A stretch of 64,000 bases of DNA from Bacteroidales bacterium (GTDB lineage: Bacteria; Bacteroidota; Bacteroidia; Bacteroidales; ML635J-15). The DNA lies in the NCBI GenBank assembly GCA_017651185.1, contig JAGCDJ010000019.1:1-64000 (forward strand), read 5' to 3'. The notes beneath the pieces were generated by a model. It was not told where the DNA came from, searched no databases, and saw only the letters and a list, made by a program, of their open reading frames with translations. Shown in pieces: positions 49,895 to 59,441 of the stretch. Both the position numbers and the translations under genes were made by a program. Position 1 is the stretch's first letter. Every line of letters begins with the position of its first letter.

Positions 49895-52567
49895 TTAGTT
49901 GTAGAAGTTGTCGAACCAGCTTCTACGCTTGTTAAGCTTGAGGTCCTGAAGCATTGACGCCTTTACGTTTATCTGGAATGCATACGACTTGTGCTGACCG
50001 AACGGGACTACGTGCAAACTCATTTCCCAGCAGTGCAGGTCGCGGTAGATGTCGATTGTGGTTGCACTCATCTTTTTCGCTTCGATGTCGTAGCCCGTTG
50101 CTATGCTGATTTTCCACTTCTTTGTAATGTTGAGTTCGCCAGACATGTTGATTGTCTGCGTTATGGTTGACTCGTTGTACGGCTTTGAATATCGGAACGT
50201 GTAACTTACTCGCAGGTTCCACGGCACGTTGAAGTCAACGTAACTGTTAGGGTATCCGTATATTACGTCGTACATGCTTTCCTGCGCTTCTGCAATCTTG
50301 CTGTCGCGAGCTTTCGAGTTGAGCGAGAAACCAGCGGTAATGTATGCTATTGTCATTCGTACAAGATTTCCGTTGTCTTTCACAAGTGCCTTGTTGATAC
50401 GCTGATAGTTGCCGTATTCGTTCTGAGCAATGGCATACGGGTCGAGTGTAGCGTTGAATGAAATGTCAACTACCTTTATCCTTGTACGTCCTGTAATGTT
50501 TATTGGTGCCCAGCGCAGACTGTCGGCAAAGATATTGTAGTTTGTGGATATGTTGAAACTTTCGAGCAGTTTTATTTTTGTATTGTCCTTGGTGCTGTCC
50601 TTGAGGTTGCGAAGTTTCATCTCGAGGTTGTTTCCAAAGTTGAAGTTCACCGAACCAGAACCGCCCTTGCCTGGCGTTCCGTAAGGCAATCCTTCAAACA
50701 TGGAGTAGACGTTTGCCACAGAATCGTACTGACCAGTTGCGTTGTTGTATATCACGCGTGAATATGTGCCGTAATACTTGTATTTTTCCTTGCCGAAGTC
50801 GGGTACAAAACTGAAACTGACGCTTGGCGTAAATACGTGCCTTAACGCTTTTACCTTTCCTTTTCGGAAACTGAACATTCCGTATATTGTTGTCGACCAC
50901 GACAGCGATGTGTTGTAGTCCCATACGCGGGCAAATGTCGGATTGAAATTGGTTTCCAATGTGTTTTCCTCGCCATTCCATTCCTTTGTGAACCTCTTGA
51001 AGTACCATCTTTCGTTATAGTTGAACGATGGAGTCAACGTGGTGTATTTGAATAGTTTGAACGATGCGTTAATAGGTATTCTATGGATAACACCATTGGT
51101 GATATCGTCGTATGTTATGTTGAAAAACGTGGAGTCAGTAGTTTTTATCTTGTTGGTTGCATTCATTGTGTATGCAATCGAAATCTTTTCGTAGAAACGG
51201 CTTTTGCCGACTGCCTTCCTGCGCTTGAACGGGTATATTCTGCTCATGTTGAATGCCAGTTCGGGCAATGTGAGGTCTACGTTTCCGTTGTTGCTGTTCT
51301 GCGAATGCTTGAGGGCTACCGACATGCTGAACGGAGAGTTGGGGAATACATAACTGTAAGATACACTCGACTGCTTGGTGGAGGTCATGTAGTTGTCGAC
51401 GTTGTACGAATTGTACTTGTCGTAGTCGGTGCTACTCATGTTTACGTCGGCAGAGAATGTTGAGTTTGGGTTGGCTTTATTGTCCTGTGTGAATTTCCAT
51501 CTGAAGGCGTACTGGTTTGATGTGGAAAAATTGGACAATCCTCTGTAACCAAATAGGTTGCGGTTGTATTTGAAACTAAGGGAGCCGTTGAACTTGTATC
51601 TTAACTTGTAGTTCGTAATCAATCCTACACCCCAACTTCCTTTTGAGTATATGTCACCCAAAAGTGTAAGGTCGACGTAATCGTTTATTGCAAAGTAGTA
51701 TCCGCCATTGCGAAGGAAGAAACCTCTGTTTTCTTCGTTTCCGAACTCTGGTATTATTAAACCCGACGTGCTGCCTTTTTTGTTCGGAAAGAATCCGAAA
51801 GGTATTCCTATTGGAGTCGGGATGTCTTCGATAACTAGGTTTGCCGGCCCTGATATTATCTTGTCGTCGGGTATTACTATTGCCTTGGTGAGGTTGAAGT
51901 AAAAATGTGGGTCGGGGAGGTCGCAGGTCGTGAACTTGCCATGGGTTATGTGTATATGCTTGTTCTCGTGCATCTTTGTGCGTCCGCCTATGAGGTAGGC
52001 ACCATCGTAAACGGTCGTGACGTTCTTTATTATTCCCTTCTTGGTCTTGAAGTTATACCTTATTGTATCGGCGTTGAAAGTATCTTCGCCTTGGTTGAAT
52101 TCAGGTTTGCCGACTATTGAGTCGCCGTCGGTGCGACCGTATGCGTAAACTTCGTTCTTGTCGAGGTCGACTTCGATGAATGCTGCGTTTATGGTCATGT
52201 CTTCGTATTTGACCACGGCGTTTCCGTAAAGGAATGCCTTGCGGTTCTTCATGTCGTTCAGTAGCGAGTCGTCGGAGTTGTAGTATACTGGAACGTCGAA
52301 ATCTTTCGATTTGCCGCGCTTGTTGCGTCCGATTTCTGGAATGGCAAGAGTATCAACGTGTAATGAGTCTGGACTTGGTATTATCGAATCGTTTGCAATG
52401 GAAATTGTTTCAGAGTGGATTGTGTCGGCAGGTTGCGTATGAATGCTGTCGTTTTGGGTGCTAACTTGCGATAACACAACATTGTTCGCAACGAGTATTG
52501 CAAAAAAAGTAAATAATAGTTTGGACAAATATTTTTTTAATAATATGAATTCCTTATTTTTGCGCAA
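49895..52567 (-). CDS. lptD: LPS assembly outer-membrane protein LptD
   Basis: 890 residues. The N-terminus has a signal-like hydrophobic stretch (LLFTFFAILVANNVVLSQ), then a Ser/Asp-rich linker and the OstA/LptA-like beta-jellyroll around 95-240 (DMTINAAFIEVDLDKNEVYAYG, YLIGGRTKMHENKHIHI). The LptD signature TPIGIPFGFFPNKKGSTSGLIIPEFG follows, then a large beta-barrel with aromatic-rich strands to FYN at the C-terminus. It inserts LPS in the outer leaflet. The start is TTG at 52567; no ATG lies near. Its promoter at 52604 faces away from the amidase gene. umuD follows 12 bases after the stop. Confidence 0.87.
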   Translation of the reverse strand: MRKNKEFILLKKYLSKLLFTFFAILVANNVVLSQVSTQNDSIHTQPADTIHSETISIANDSIIPSPDSLHVDTLAIPEIGRNKRGKSKDFDVPVYYNSDDSLLNDMKNRKAFLYGNAVVKYEDMTINAAFIEVDLDKNEVYAYGRTDGDSIVGKPEFNQGEDTFNADTIRYNFKTKKGIIKNVTTVYDGAYLIGGRTKMHENKHIHITHGKFTTCDLPDPHFYFNLTKAIVIPDDKIISGPANLVIEDIPTPIGIPFGFFPNKKGSTSGLIIPEFGNEENRGFFLRNGGYYFAINDYVDLTLLGDIYSKGSWGVGLITNYKLRYKFNGSLSFKYNRNLFGYRGLSNFSTSNQYAFRWKFTQDNKANPNSTFSADVNMSSTDYDKYNSYNVDNYMTSTKQSSVSYSYVFPNSPFSMSVALKHSQNSNNGNVDLTLPELAFNMSRIYPFKRRKAVGKSRFYEKISIAYTMNATNKIKTTDSTFFNITYDDITNGVIHRIPINASFKLFKYTTLTPSFNYNERWYFKRFTKEWNGEENTLETNFNPTFARVWDYNTSLSWSTTIYGMFSFRKGKVKALRHVFTPSVSFSFVPDFGKEKYKYYGTYSRVIYNNATGQYDSVANVYSMFEGLPYGTPGKGGSGSVNFNFGNNLEMKLRNLKDSTKDNTKIKLLESFNISTNYNIFADSLRWAPINITGRTRIKVVDISFNATLDPYAIAQNEYGNYQRINKALVKDNGNLVRMTIAYITAGFSLNSKARDSKIAEAQESMYDVIYGYPNSYVDFNVPWNLRVSYTFRYSKPYNESTITQTINMSGELNITKKWKISIATGYDIEAKKMSATTIDIYRDLHCWEMSLHVVPFGQHKSYAFQINVKASMLQDLKLNKRRSWFDNFYN
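52555..52562 (+). promoter_or_regulatory. -7 promoter element for the amidase-MCE operon
   Basis: TATTTTTG on the plus strand, 70 bases before the ATG at 52633. It overlaps the first codons of lptD, so the two divergent promoters are interleaved. Confidence 0.5.
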
Positions 52568-52603
52568 AATTTGTTATAATCCGTTTTCTTTTGAAAATTG
52601 GTG

Positions 52604-52611
52604 CAAAGATA
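52604..52611 (-). promoter_or_regulatory. -7 promoter element for lptD
   Basis: TATCTTTG on the minus strand, 36 bases before the TTG start at 52567. Confidence 0.6.
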
Positions 52612-52632
52612 ATAAATTAACTGAAGTCGATT

Positions 52633-53871
52633 ATGCAAAAAATAATGATAGCGTTGGCAATTTTCCTTTTCGCCTTTTTGTCGGTGAATGTCGCTGATGC
52701 ACAAATGGCAAAGGGCAAGGGGTTGGATGTGGTTGTTATTGACCCAGGTCATGGTGGCAAGGACCCTGGAGCAGTCGGCAAGACGGCAAAGGAAAAGGAC
52801 ATTGTGCTTGCAGTTGCGCTGAAATTAGGAAACCTTATCAAGAAGAATTATCCTAATGTTAAGGTGATATACACCAGAGACAAGGATGTCTTTGTGGAAC
52901 TGAGCGAGAGGGCGGGAATCGCTAATCGCAACAATGCAAATCTTTTTATTTCCATACACGCGAACTCTGTCGATGGAAATCCTTCCTCTCATGGAACCGA
53001 AACTTTTGTTATGGGGCTTCACAAGAATGACGCCAACCTTGCTGTGGCAAAGCGTGAAAACTCAGTTATTTTGCAGGAGGACAACTATTCGTCAAAGTAT
53101 GATGGATTTGATCCGAACGACCCTGAGAGCAACATAATATTCAGTTTGTTCCAGAACGCTTATTCTGACCAGAGTTTGTTGTTGGCAGCGTCGATAGAGG
53201 AGGAATTCAAGACTCTTAAGCGTTACGATCGTGGAGTGAAGCAGGCAGGTTTCCTTGTGCTGTGGAAGACTGCCATGCCGAGTGTGCTTACCGAATTGGG
53301 TTTTGTCAGCAACCCCGATGAAGAGCAGTATATGAAATCCGATGAAGGTCAGACCGAACTTGCCGTGTCGATATACAATGCATTTGCAAAGTATAAGTCG
53401 CAGTACGACAATTCTGCGATATATCTCGAGAAGGTGTCGCCAAGACAGTCTAAACCTGAACCGACCAATGAAAAGGAGAATGTTGTAGAAAGCAGCAAGG
53501 ATAATAACGCGACTAATTCACAGGACACTCAGCAAAAACCAGAAGCAACTGAAGTCAAGAAAGAAGAAAAACCTGCCGCTCAGAATTCTTTGGTACAAGA
53601 AACCACAGGAATTTTGTTCAAGGTTCAGATAAGGATGTCTCCGAAGGAATTGGAAATAAACGAAAATAATTTTGGAAAGTATTACGATAAGGTTTCGTAT
53701 TATGTTCACGACGGCAGTTACAAGTATACTGTTGGCGCAGAACGTGACTACAATGCGGCATTGAAATTTTTCCACGAAGTCAAGTCCACATATCCCGGAT
53801 GCTTTATAATTGCGCTTAAGGACGGAAAGAGGATGGACTTGAATGAAGCAATAAAGGCAACAAAGAAATAA
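52633..53871 (+). CDS. N-acetylmuramoyl-L-alanine amidase with C-terminal SPOR-like tail
   Basis: 412 residues. A signal peptide (ending ADAQ) precedes an Amidase_3 domain at ~32-255. The zinc site is visible: VVVIDPGHGGKDPGA (His), a Glu near VFVELSERAGIAN, FISIHANSVDG (His), and the catalytic Glu in VLTELGFVSNPDEE. A low-complexity Glu/Lys/Asn/Gln linker (~260-320) leads to a C-terminal domain (325-412, FKVQIRMSP ... YKYTVGAERDYN ... CFIIALKDGKR) with a SPOR-like pattern that would bind denuded glycan strands. The enzyme cleaves the stem peptide from peptidoglycan in the periplasm. The MCE gene follows after 11 bases with a similar tail. Confidence 0.9.
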   Translation: MQKIMIALAIFLFAFLSVNVADAQMAKGKGLDVVVIDPGHGGKDPGAVGKTAKEKDIVLAVALKLGNLIKKNYPNVKVIYTRDKDVFVELSERAGIANRNNANLFISIHANSVDGNPSSHGTETFVMGLHKNDANLAVAKRENSVILQEDNYSSKYDGFDPNDPESNIIFSLFQNAYSDQSLLLAASIEEEFKTLKRYDRGVKQAGFLVLWKTAMPSVLTELGFVSNPDEEQYMKSDEGQTELAVSIYNAFAKYKSQYDNSAIYLEKVSPRQSKPEPTNEKENVVESSKDNNATNSQDTQQKPEATEVKKEEKPAAQNSLVQETTGILFKVQIRMSPKELEINENNFGKYYDKVSYYVHDGSYKYTVGAERDYNAALKFFHEVKSTYPGCFIIALKDGKRMDLNEAIKATKK

Positions 53872-53882
53872 ATTTAAGGAAT

Positions 53883-55235
53883 ATGCAGAAGAAAAACAGA
53901 AAGTTTTTGATATATGGATTGCTTGGGATAGTAGTTCTTGTTGTAACATACTTTGGCATAGGATTTTTGAAGGGAAGTCAGTTGTTTAAGGATACTGGTG
54001 AATATTATGTTTACTACGACCGTGTCGACGGACTGAATACATCTAGTTTAGTTCAGGTAAACGGCTACAAGATTGGTAAGGTGTCTAAGATTGAATTGCT
54101 TCCCGATAAGGATTGCAAACTCCTTGTTACGCTCGAGTTACAGAACGATTTTCCTATACCGGATTCGTCTGTCGCTGCTATTGTAAGTACCGACATTATG
54201 GGTACCAAGGGAATTGAGATGCGTTTCAGCGACAAGACAACCTACCATAAGCCAGGTGATTTCCTAGTTGGTCAGACACAAGAAAACCTTAAGGACCAGA
54301 TTAGTGCCGAAGTGCTTCCTGTAAAGAAGGCGGTTGAGGACCTCATGGTTGAAATTACCGATGTGATAAATATTGTATCGGGAGTGTTCAACGAGGATAC
54401 TCGTAAAAATCTTGAGGAAAGTTTTGCTTCGTTGAGAAACTCGCTTGTTCACCTCGAGCATTCAGTAGGACATTTGGATAATATCATGGCTAAGGAAACT
54501 GACGATATTGTTGACATCCTTGCAAATGTGAAGACATTGAGCGATTCGCTTGCTGCAAGTTCCGACGAGATTAACGATTTCATAAATAATATTTCAACCT
54601 TCTCCGATACGCTTGTTGCTTTGAATCTAACAAAGACTGTAAACGAGGTTAACAGCGTTGTCGCTAAGGTTAACGATGTGGTTGACAGAGTAAATCGTGG
54701 CGAAGGTACTCTCGGGGAACTCATCAAGGACAACACTCTTGCATTGCAGGTTGAAAATGCTGCTATGGACCTTGACAAACTGCTTACCGACATTAGGATT
54801 CATCCAAAGAAGTACATCAATTTGAGCGTATTCGGTGGCAAGTCGTATTATGTTACGGATGAGGGGTATTTGTCCGACAAGGACTTGGAGCGCATGAAAA
54901 AACAGCAGGAAAAAGACCTTGAGGACACACAGAAGGAATTGAGTAAGGAAATGAAGGCAGAAACCAAGACTGGCTTGTATTTCGCTATTCAGATTTTGTC
55001 GTCGCCATCGAAGGCCGACATGACATCACGCGAATTCAAGTCGCATGCCGATGTGACTGAAATTCATAGCGATGGACGTTACAGGTATTTCTTGTATCCA
55101 CATTCAAATCCGAAATATACTAATACTTACTTGAAAGATGTAAAGGCAGAATTCCCAGATGCTTTCCCTGTCGCAATTGAAAAGGGCAAGGTTATAACTT
55201 ACGACGAAGGTCGTTCAAAGTATAACGGAAAGTAG
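53883..55235 (+). CDS. MCE (MlaD-like) lipid-transport protein with SPOR-like C-terminus
   Basis: 450 residues. One N-terminal membrane helix (about 8-28) is followed by an MCE domain (YYVYYDRVDGLNTSSLVQVNGYK, VAAIVSTDIMGTKGIEMRF) at ~35-115. A long helical coiled coil covers ~130-290 with many Asn/Asp/Val heptads. The last ~88 residues (363-450: FAIQILSSP ... GRYRYFLYPHSN ... FPDAFPVAIEKGK) align with the SPOR-like tail of the neighbouring amidase. MCE proteins carry phospholipids between the inner and outer membranes. The appended SPOR-like part is unusual and might tether the assembly to septal or remodelled peptidoglycan. Same operon as the amidase. Confidence 0.85.
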   Translation: MQKKNRKFLIYGLLGIVVLVVTYFGIGFLKGSQLFKDTGEYYVYYDRVDGLNTSSLVQVNGYKIGKVSKIELLPDKDCKLLVTLELQNDFPIPDSSVAAIVSTDIMGTKGIEMRFSDKTTYHKPGDFLVGQTQENLKDQISAEVLPVKKAVEDLMVEITDVINIVSGVFNEDTRKNLEESFASLRNSLVHLEHSVGHLDNIMAKETDDIVDILANVKTLSDSLAASSDEINDFINNISTFSDTLVALNLTKTVNEVNSVVAKVNDVVDRVNRGEGTLGELIKDNTLALQVENAAMDLDKLLTDIRIHPKKYINLSVFGGKSYYVTDEGYLSDKDLERMKKQQEKDLEDTQKELSKEMKAETKTGLYFAIQILSSPSKADMTSREFKSHADVTEIHSDGRYRYFLYPHSNPKYTNTYLKDVKAEFPDAFPVAIEKGKVITYDEGRSKYNGK

Positions 55236-55252
55236 GGGATAGAGTTATACAT

Positions 55253-55293
55253 AAAAAATGCTGGCGAACATTTTGTCCGCCAGCATTTTTTTT
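55253..55293. terminator. Bidirectional terminator between the MCE and clpB genes
   Basis: Stem of ATGCTGGCG (55258-55266) with CGCCAGCAT (55278-55286), extended by A and T runs on both sides. It serves the convergent MCE (+) and clpB (-) transcripts. Confidence 0.9.
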
Positions 55294-55308
55294 ATGAAAA
55301 CGGTTTAA

Positions 55309-57885
55309 TTATTTCTTTTCGAATGCAAGAGCATTGTTCTTGACTGTCACATTGATTGTGTCGCCTTCGTGAACCTCGTCGCCGATAATCATCTTGGCAA
55401 CTTGATTTTCAAGTTCGTGCTGTATGTAACGCTTTACAGGTCTTGCTCCGTAAATCGGGTCGTAGGCACTATCGGCAATGAAGTTTACGGCTTCGTCGCT
55501 GACGGCAAGAGTGTAGTTGTTGTCGGCCATCTTCTTTACCAAGTGTCCGAGCTGTATCTTTACAATGCCGACAATCTGTTCCTTGCTCAACGGCTTGAAA
55601 ATGATGGTTTCGTCGATACGGTTGAGGAACTCGGGACGGACAAACGACTTCAAGGTTGCCATTATGTTCTGGCGCGTCTTTTCCTCGTCGTACTTGCCGC
55701 TGTCGATTTGCTCCTGAATGAACTGCGAACCGATGTTTGAAGTCATTATTATTATGGTGTTCTTGAAGTTCACCGTACGACCTTTATTGTCGGTAAGACG
55801 ACCATCCTCAAGTACTTGTAACAGAATGTTGAAAGTGTCAGGGTGTGCCTTTTCGATTTCATCGAGCAGAACGACCGAATAAGGTTTCCGCCTTACTGCC
55901 TCGGTAAGTTGACCGCCTTCCTCGTATCCTACGTATCCTGGAGGCGCTCCAACCAGACGCGAAACGCTGTGCTTCTCCTGATATTCACTCATATCTATAC
56001 GAGTCATCATATTCTCATTGTCGAACATAAATTCTGCCAACGCCTTCGCCAATTCGGTCTTGCCGACACCAGTTGAACCAAGGAAGAGGAACGAACCGAT
56101 AGGTCGTTTTTCGTCCTGCAAGCCTGCACGCGAACGCCTTACTGCATTTGCAACAGCATCAATTGCCTCGTCCTGTCCAACTACACGCTTGTGAAGTTCT
56201 TCTTCAAGGTGCATAAGTTTGAAACGCTCGCTCATTGCCAGTCGGCTAACTGGAATTCCTGTCCAACGGCTTACAATTTCGGCAATATCTTCTGCATCAA
56301 CGGTTTCATCAACCAAGCCCTTGTCGCCTTGAATGTTTTTCAACTTGCCTTTCAGTTCCTCGATGTTGCGCTCGCTTTCCTTGATCTTTCCGTAGCGGAA
56401 CTCGGCAACTTTGCCGTAGTCGGCATTGCGTTCGGCAACTTCGGCTTCGTGCTTGTAGTTCTCAATGTTCTGCTTTTCGGTTTGTATCTTGTCAACCAAA
56501 AGTTTTTCCTCTTTCCACTTCGACATCAACGAGTTGCGTTCGTTGCCAAGTTCGGCTAGTTGCTTTTCAATCTCCTTAACCTTGGATGTGTCGTTTTCGC
56601 GTTTTAGTGCTTCCTTTTCGATTTCGAGTTGCTGAATCTTACGGTTTAGAACATCGATTTCCTCTGGAACAGAGTTTACTTCGATACGCAACTTTGATGC
56701 AGCTTCATCAATAAGGTCGATTGCCTTATCTGGCAAAAACCTTTCGGTAATGTAACGGTTCGAGAGTTCAACTGCGGCAACAATTGCTTCGTCGAGGATA
56801 CGTACCTTGTGGTGGGTTTCGTAGCGTTCCTTCAAGCCACGAAGTATTGAAACCGAACTTGCAATGTCTGGTTCGTCAATCATAACTGTCTGGAAACGAC
56901 GCTCAAGTGCCTTGTCCTTTTCAAAATACTTCTGGTACTCGTCGAGGGTGGTGGCACCGATGGCGCGAAGTTCACCACGGGCAAGTGCCGGTTTCAAGAT
57001 GTTTGCGGCATCCATTGCGCCCTGCGATTTGCCTGCACCGACCAAGGTGTGGATCTCATCAATGAAAAGCACGATTTCACCATTACTTTCAACCACTTCC
57101 TTAACCACGGCTTTCAGTCGCTCCTCGAATTCACCCTGATATTTTGCACCTGCGATAAGCAAACCCATATCCAGCGAGAAAATCTTCTTGGATTTCAGGT
57201 TGTCGGGGACATCGCCCTTGACGATTCGTCCAGCAAGACCTTCAGCGATAGCGGTTTTACCAACGCCAGGTTCACCTATTAATATAGGGTTGTTCTTGGT
57301 ACGCCTTGTAAGGATTTGCAAAATACGACGGATTTCATCGTCACGACCGATTACGGGGTCGAGTTTGCCGTTCATTGCTCTTTCGTTCAGGTTGATAGCG
57401 TACTTGCCAAGTGCATCGTAGGTGTCTTCTGCCGACTGCGAGTTCACTGTGCTTCCCTTACGGAGTTCGAGGACGATGTTTTTCAGGTTTTCCTTGTTGA
57501 AACCAGCATCGCGCATCATCTTACCAATGCTTTCCTTGCTTTCGGCAAGTGCCATGATAATGTGTTCGACGGAAATAAACTTGTCGTTCATTTCGGTTTT
57601 CTTCTTGTCGGCAGCGATGAGGATACGGTTGGTGTCCTGCGAGATGTAAGGCTCGCCACCCTGAACTTTTGCATAGCGCGAAACTATGCTTTGAACCGTC
57701 AGTTCAAAGTTACGCTTGTCGATTTCAAGTTTGCTGAGCATGTAGCTCATAATGTCGGGCGATTCGCTAAGCACCGCCAGAAGCAGATGCCCGGGTTCTA
57801 TCGCCTGATGTCCATTTTCGCTCGCTATAATCTGCGATTTCGAGATTATTTTCTGAGCTTTCGTTGTAAAATCTTCTATATTCAT
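55309..57885 (-). CDS. clpB: ATP-dependent disaggregase ClpB
   Basis: 858 residues, full length. N-terminal Clp-repeat region ([22 protein letters not shown]), NBD1 with Walker [10 protein letters not shown] and Walker [12 protein letters not shown], the ClpB-specific middle coiled coil at ~405-525 rich in Lys/Glu, NBD2 with [17 protein letters not shown] and [12 protein letters not shown], and the small C-terminal domain. No ClpP-binding loop is expected in ClpB. It resolves protein aggregates with DnaK. The gene is monocistronic; the 57886-58086 gap contains a terminator hairpin for folB at 57998-58030. Confidence 0.95.
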   Translation of the reverse strand: MNIEDFTTKAQKIISKSQIIASENGHQAIEPGHLLLAVLSESPDIMSYMLSKLEIDKRNFELTVQSIVSRYAKVQGGEPYISQDTNRILIAADKKKTEMNDKFISVEHIIMALAESKESIGKMMRDAGFNKENLKNIVLELRKGSTVNSQSAEDTYDALGKYAINLNERAMNGKLDPVIGRDDEIRRILQILTRRTKNNPILIGEPGVGKTAIAEGLAGRIVKGDVPDNLKSKKIFSLDMGLLIAGAKYQGEFEERLKAVVKEVVESNGEIVLFIDEIHTLVGAGKSQGAMDAANILKPALARGELRAIGATTLDEYQKYFEKDKALERRFQTVMIDEPDIASSVSILRGLKERYETHHKVRILDEAIVAAVELSNRYITERFLPDKAIDLIDEAASKLRIEVNSVPEEIDVLNRKIQQLEIEKEALKRENDTSKVKEIEKQLAELGNERNSLMSKWKEEKLLVDKIQTEKQNIENYKHEAEVAERNADYGKVAEFRYGKIKESERNIEELKGKLKNIQGDKGLVDETVDAEDIAEIVSRWTGIPVSRLAMSERFKLMHLEEELHKRVVGQDEAIDAVANAVRRSRAGLQDEKRPIGSFLFLGSTGVGKTELAKALAEFMFDNENMMTRIDMSEYQEKHSVSRLVGAPPGYVGYEEGGQLTEAVRRKPYSVVLLDEIEKAHPDTFNILLQVLEDGRLTDNKGRTVNFKNTIIIMTSNIGSQFIQEQIDSGKYDEEKTRQNIMATLKSFVRPEFLNRIDETIIFKPLSKEQIVGIVKIQLGHLVKKMADNNYTLAVSDEAVNFIADSAYDPIYGARPVKRYIQHELENQVAKMIIGDEVHEGDTINVTVKNNALAFEKK

Positions 57886-57997
57886 AATTCTTCAATTTTT
57901 TTTCGGATAACGCTGTGTGGTATTGCAATAAGTTTGCCGAGAAAAGAGGGGTTGTGTGTATTTGTTTGATAATTAAGCGAATAATTATCTAAAAAGA

Positions 57998-58030
57998 AAA
58001 AGTGTAATGAAATTTTGTCATTACACTTTT
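57998..58030 (-). terminator. Hairpin terminator downstream of folB
   Basis: AAAAGTGTAATGA (57998-58010) pairs fully with TCATTACACTTTT (58018-58030), loop 7 bases, with T runs on both strands. It lies 57 bases after the folB stop in the minus direction. Confidence 0.85.
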
Positions 58031-58086
58031 GTTATTTCGTGACAATATGTCATTTGTTGTCTATGTGATAGCTCTTCTGCAGAAGG

Positions 58087-58458
58087 TTATCTTTCGTGCT
58101 CGATTTCCACGCCTACTTTACCAATCTTTCCACCCATAGGAGGATTTAGTTTTGCAATTCTGATTTTTGCTTTTTGTAGTTCTGGAAAACGTTGGAATAT
58201 TGCATCAAGGATATTTGAAGCAAGGTTTTCGACAAGGTTCGACTTGGTATTTTTCATTATGTCGCTAATGATGGCATATACGACCTGATAGTTTAGCGCA
58301 TCGTCGAGGTTGTCTGTTTTTTCGGCCTTGCTGGTGTCTGTCCAAAGGTATATGCTGACAACGAACCTGTTACCAGCAAACTTTTCTTCATCGTAGTGAC
58401 CATGGAAAGCAAAGAATTCCATGTCCTCGATGAAAATTTGTCCGAGAGGTCCTTCCAT
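58087..58458 (-). CDS. folB: Dihydroneopterin aldolase
   Basis: 123 residues, family length. The signature FFAFHGHYDEEKFAGNRFVVSIYL contains the active Tyr/Glu region, and ILDAIFQRFPELQKAKIRIAKLNPP the C-terminal Lys. It makes 6-hydroxymethyl-dihydropterin in folate synthesis. Its ATG at 58458 directly abuts the stop of the second PCMD gene (58459), so it is co-transcribed with SDR and PCMD copy 2, an unexpected partnership. Confidence 0.9.
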   Translation of the reverse strand: MEGPLGQIFIEDMEFFAFHGHYDEEKFAGNRFVVSIYLWTDTSKAEKTDNLDDALNYQVVYAIISDIMKNTKSNLVENLASNILDAIFQRFPELQKAKIRIAKLNPPMGGKIGKVGVEIEHER

Positions 58459-59412
58459 TTAGTATTCGAGCTTGATGTTGTCGACCCAAAGGGTGTTGCC
58501 GATTGTTCCCGAAAATGCTTCCTGGCACGATGCGCTTATGAGCATGATTGCGTGTGTTACCGGTGTATTTTCGTCGCCCCAACCAACTTCCTTGATTTCA
58601 ACATTCTTGCCTTTGCTGTTGATTGTGTACAAGTTGTCTTTCAATGGACCGAGGTTCATGTATGGCTTGTAGTTAGGAGATTTTGTTGCATCTCCATATA
58701 TTACAGGAATGCGGAATCCATTTACCCAATCATTTGTTGGATTGGTAATGTGATATATGGCTGTTCCTACGCGCTTTGCATATACATTGCCTTTTTCGTC
58801 TTCCCAGCGATTTTGCAGTACGAATACTATCTGCTGCTCATCGTTTCCAGCGCGGCTTGATGATGACAAAGTCTTGCAAGTGGTTATTGTTCCCTTGTTT
58901 GGCATTGCTGACTTGTAGTCGAGAATCAGGGCTTTGGGCTTGTTTGTGAACGGAACGCCCCATCTCATTTTGCTGTAAGGATTGCTTGCACCGTCAATAG
59001 GTTCGTGTGCTTTGCCCCAATATATAGAACCAGAAACCAACACCTTAATATTAATAATACCGATAACCTTGCATTCTGCATATTCGGTGGTAAGTTTTGC
59101 GCAGTAGCCGTTACCACGCTTTTCGGGATATACGGTGTTGCTGGTCTTGGATATGCCTGCAACTTTGGCGTAGGTGTTCGATGTCGCCCATATCGACTTG
59201 ATGTTCAGCGCTTTGTTTTCGCGGATGGTGTCGCGTGGTCCTATTGCGTATATGCGTTTTGTGTCTCCGCCAATAATCAGCGATTCCTCTATGTCGCGGA
59301 CCGTCCAGCTTTCAAAGTTGCCGTATTGTACATTCTTGTATGTTTGTGCATTAGCAGTAAATGCTGTTGCCAGTACCAATAAAATTAATGTGTATTCCCT
59401 AATTATTCTCAT
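58459..59412 (-). CDS. Secreted PCMD-like protein, copy 2
   Basis: 317 residues. The signal peptide (~1-23, ending TANAQ) is different from that of copy 1 (35617-36558), while the mature chain matches at about 270 of 298 positions by my hand count, with the same TYKNVQYGNF start and VDNIKLEY end. Differences cluster at residues around the loop after AHEP and the EQQIVFVL strand. As for copy 1, a PCMD-like beta-sandwich is likely and the role is unknown. The gene sits between an SDR gene (29 bases upstream) and folB (directly adjacent). Confidence 0.7.
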   Translation of the reverse strand: MRIIREYTLILLVLATAFTANAQTYKNVQYGNFESWTVRDIEESLIIGGDTKRIYAIGPRDTIRENKALNIKSIWATSNTYAKVAGISKTSNTVYPEKRGNGYCAKLTTEYAECKVIGIINIKVLVSGSIYWGKAHEPIDGASNPYSKMRWGVPFTNKPKALILDYKSAMPNKGTITTCKTLSSSSRAGNDEQQIVFVLQNRWEDEKGNVYAKRVGTAIYHITNPTNDWVNGFRIPVIYGDATKSPNYKPYMNLGPLKDNLYTINSKGKNVEIKEVGWGDENTPVTHAIMLISASCQEAFSGTIGNTLWVDNIKLEY

Positions 59413-59441
59413 GTTTTATTTTTTTTGAATTTATTGTCAAT

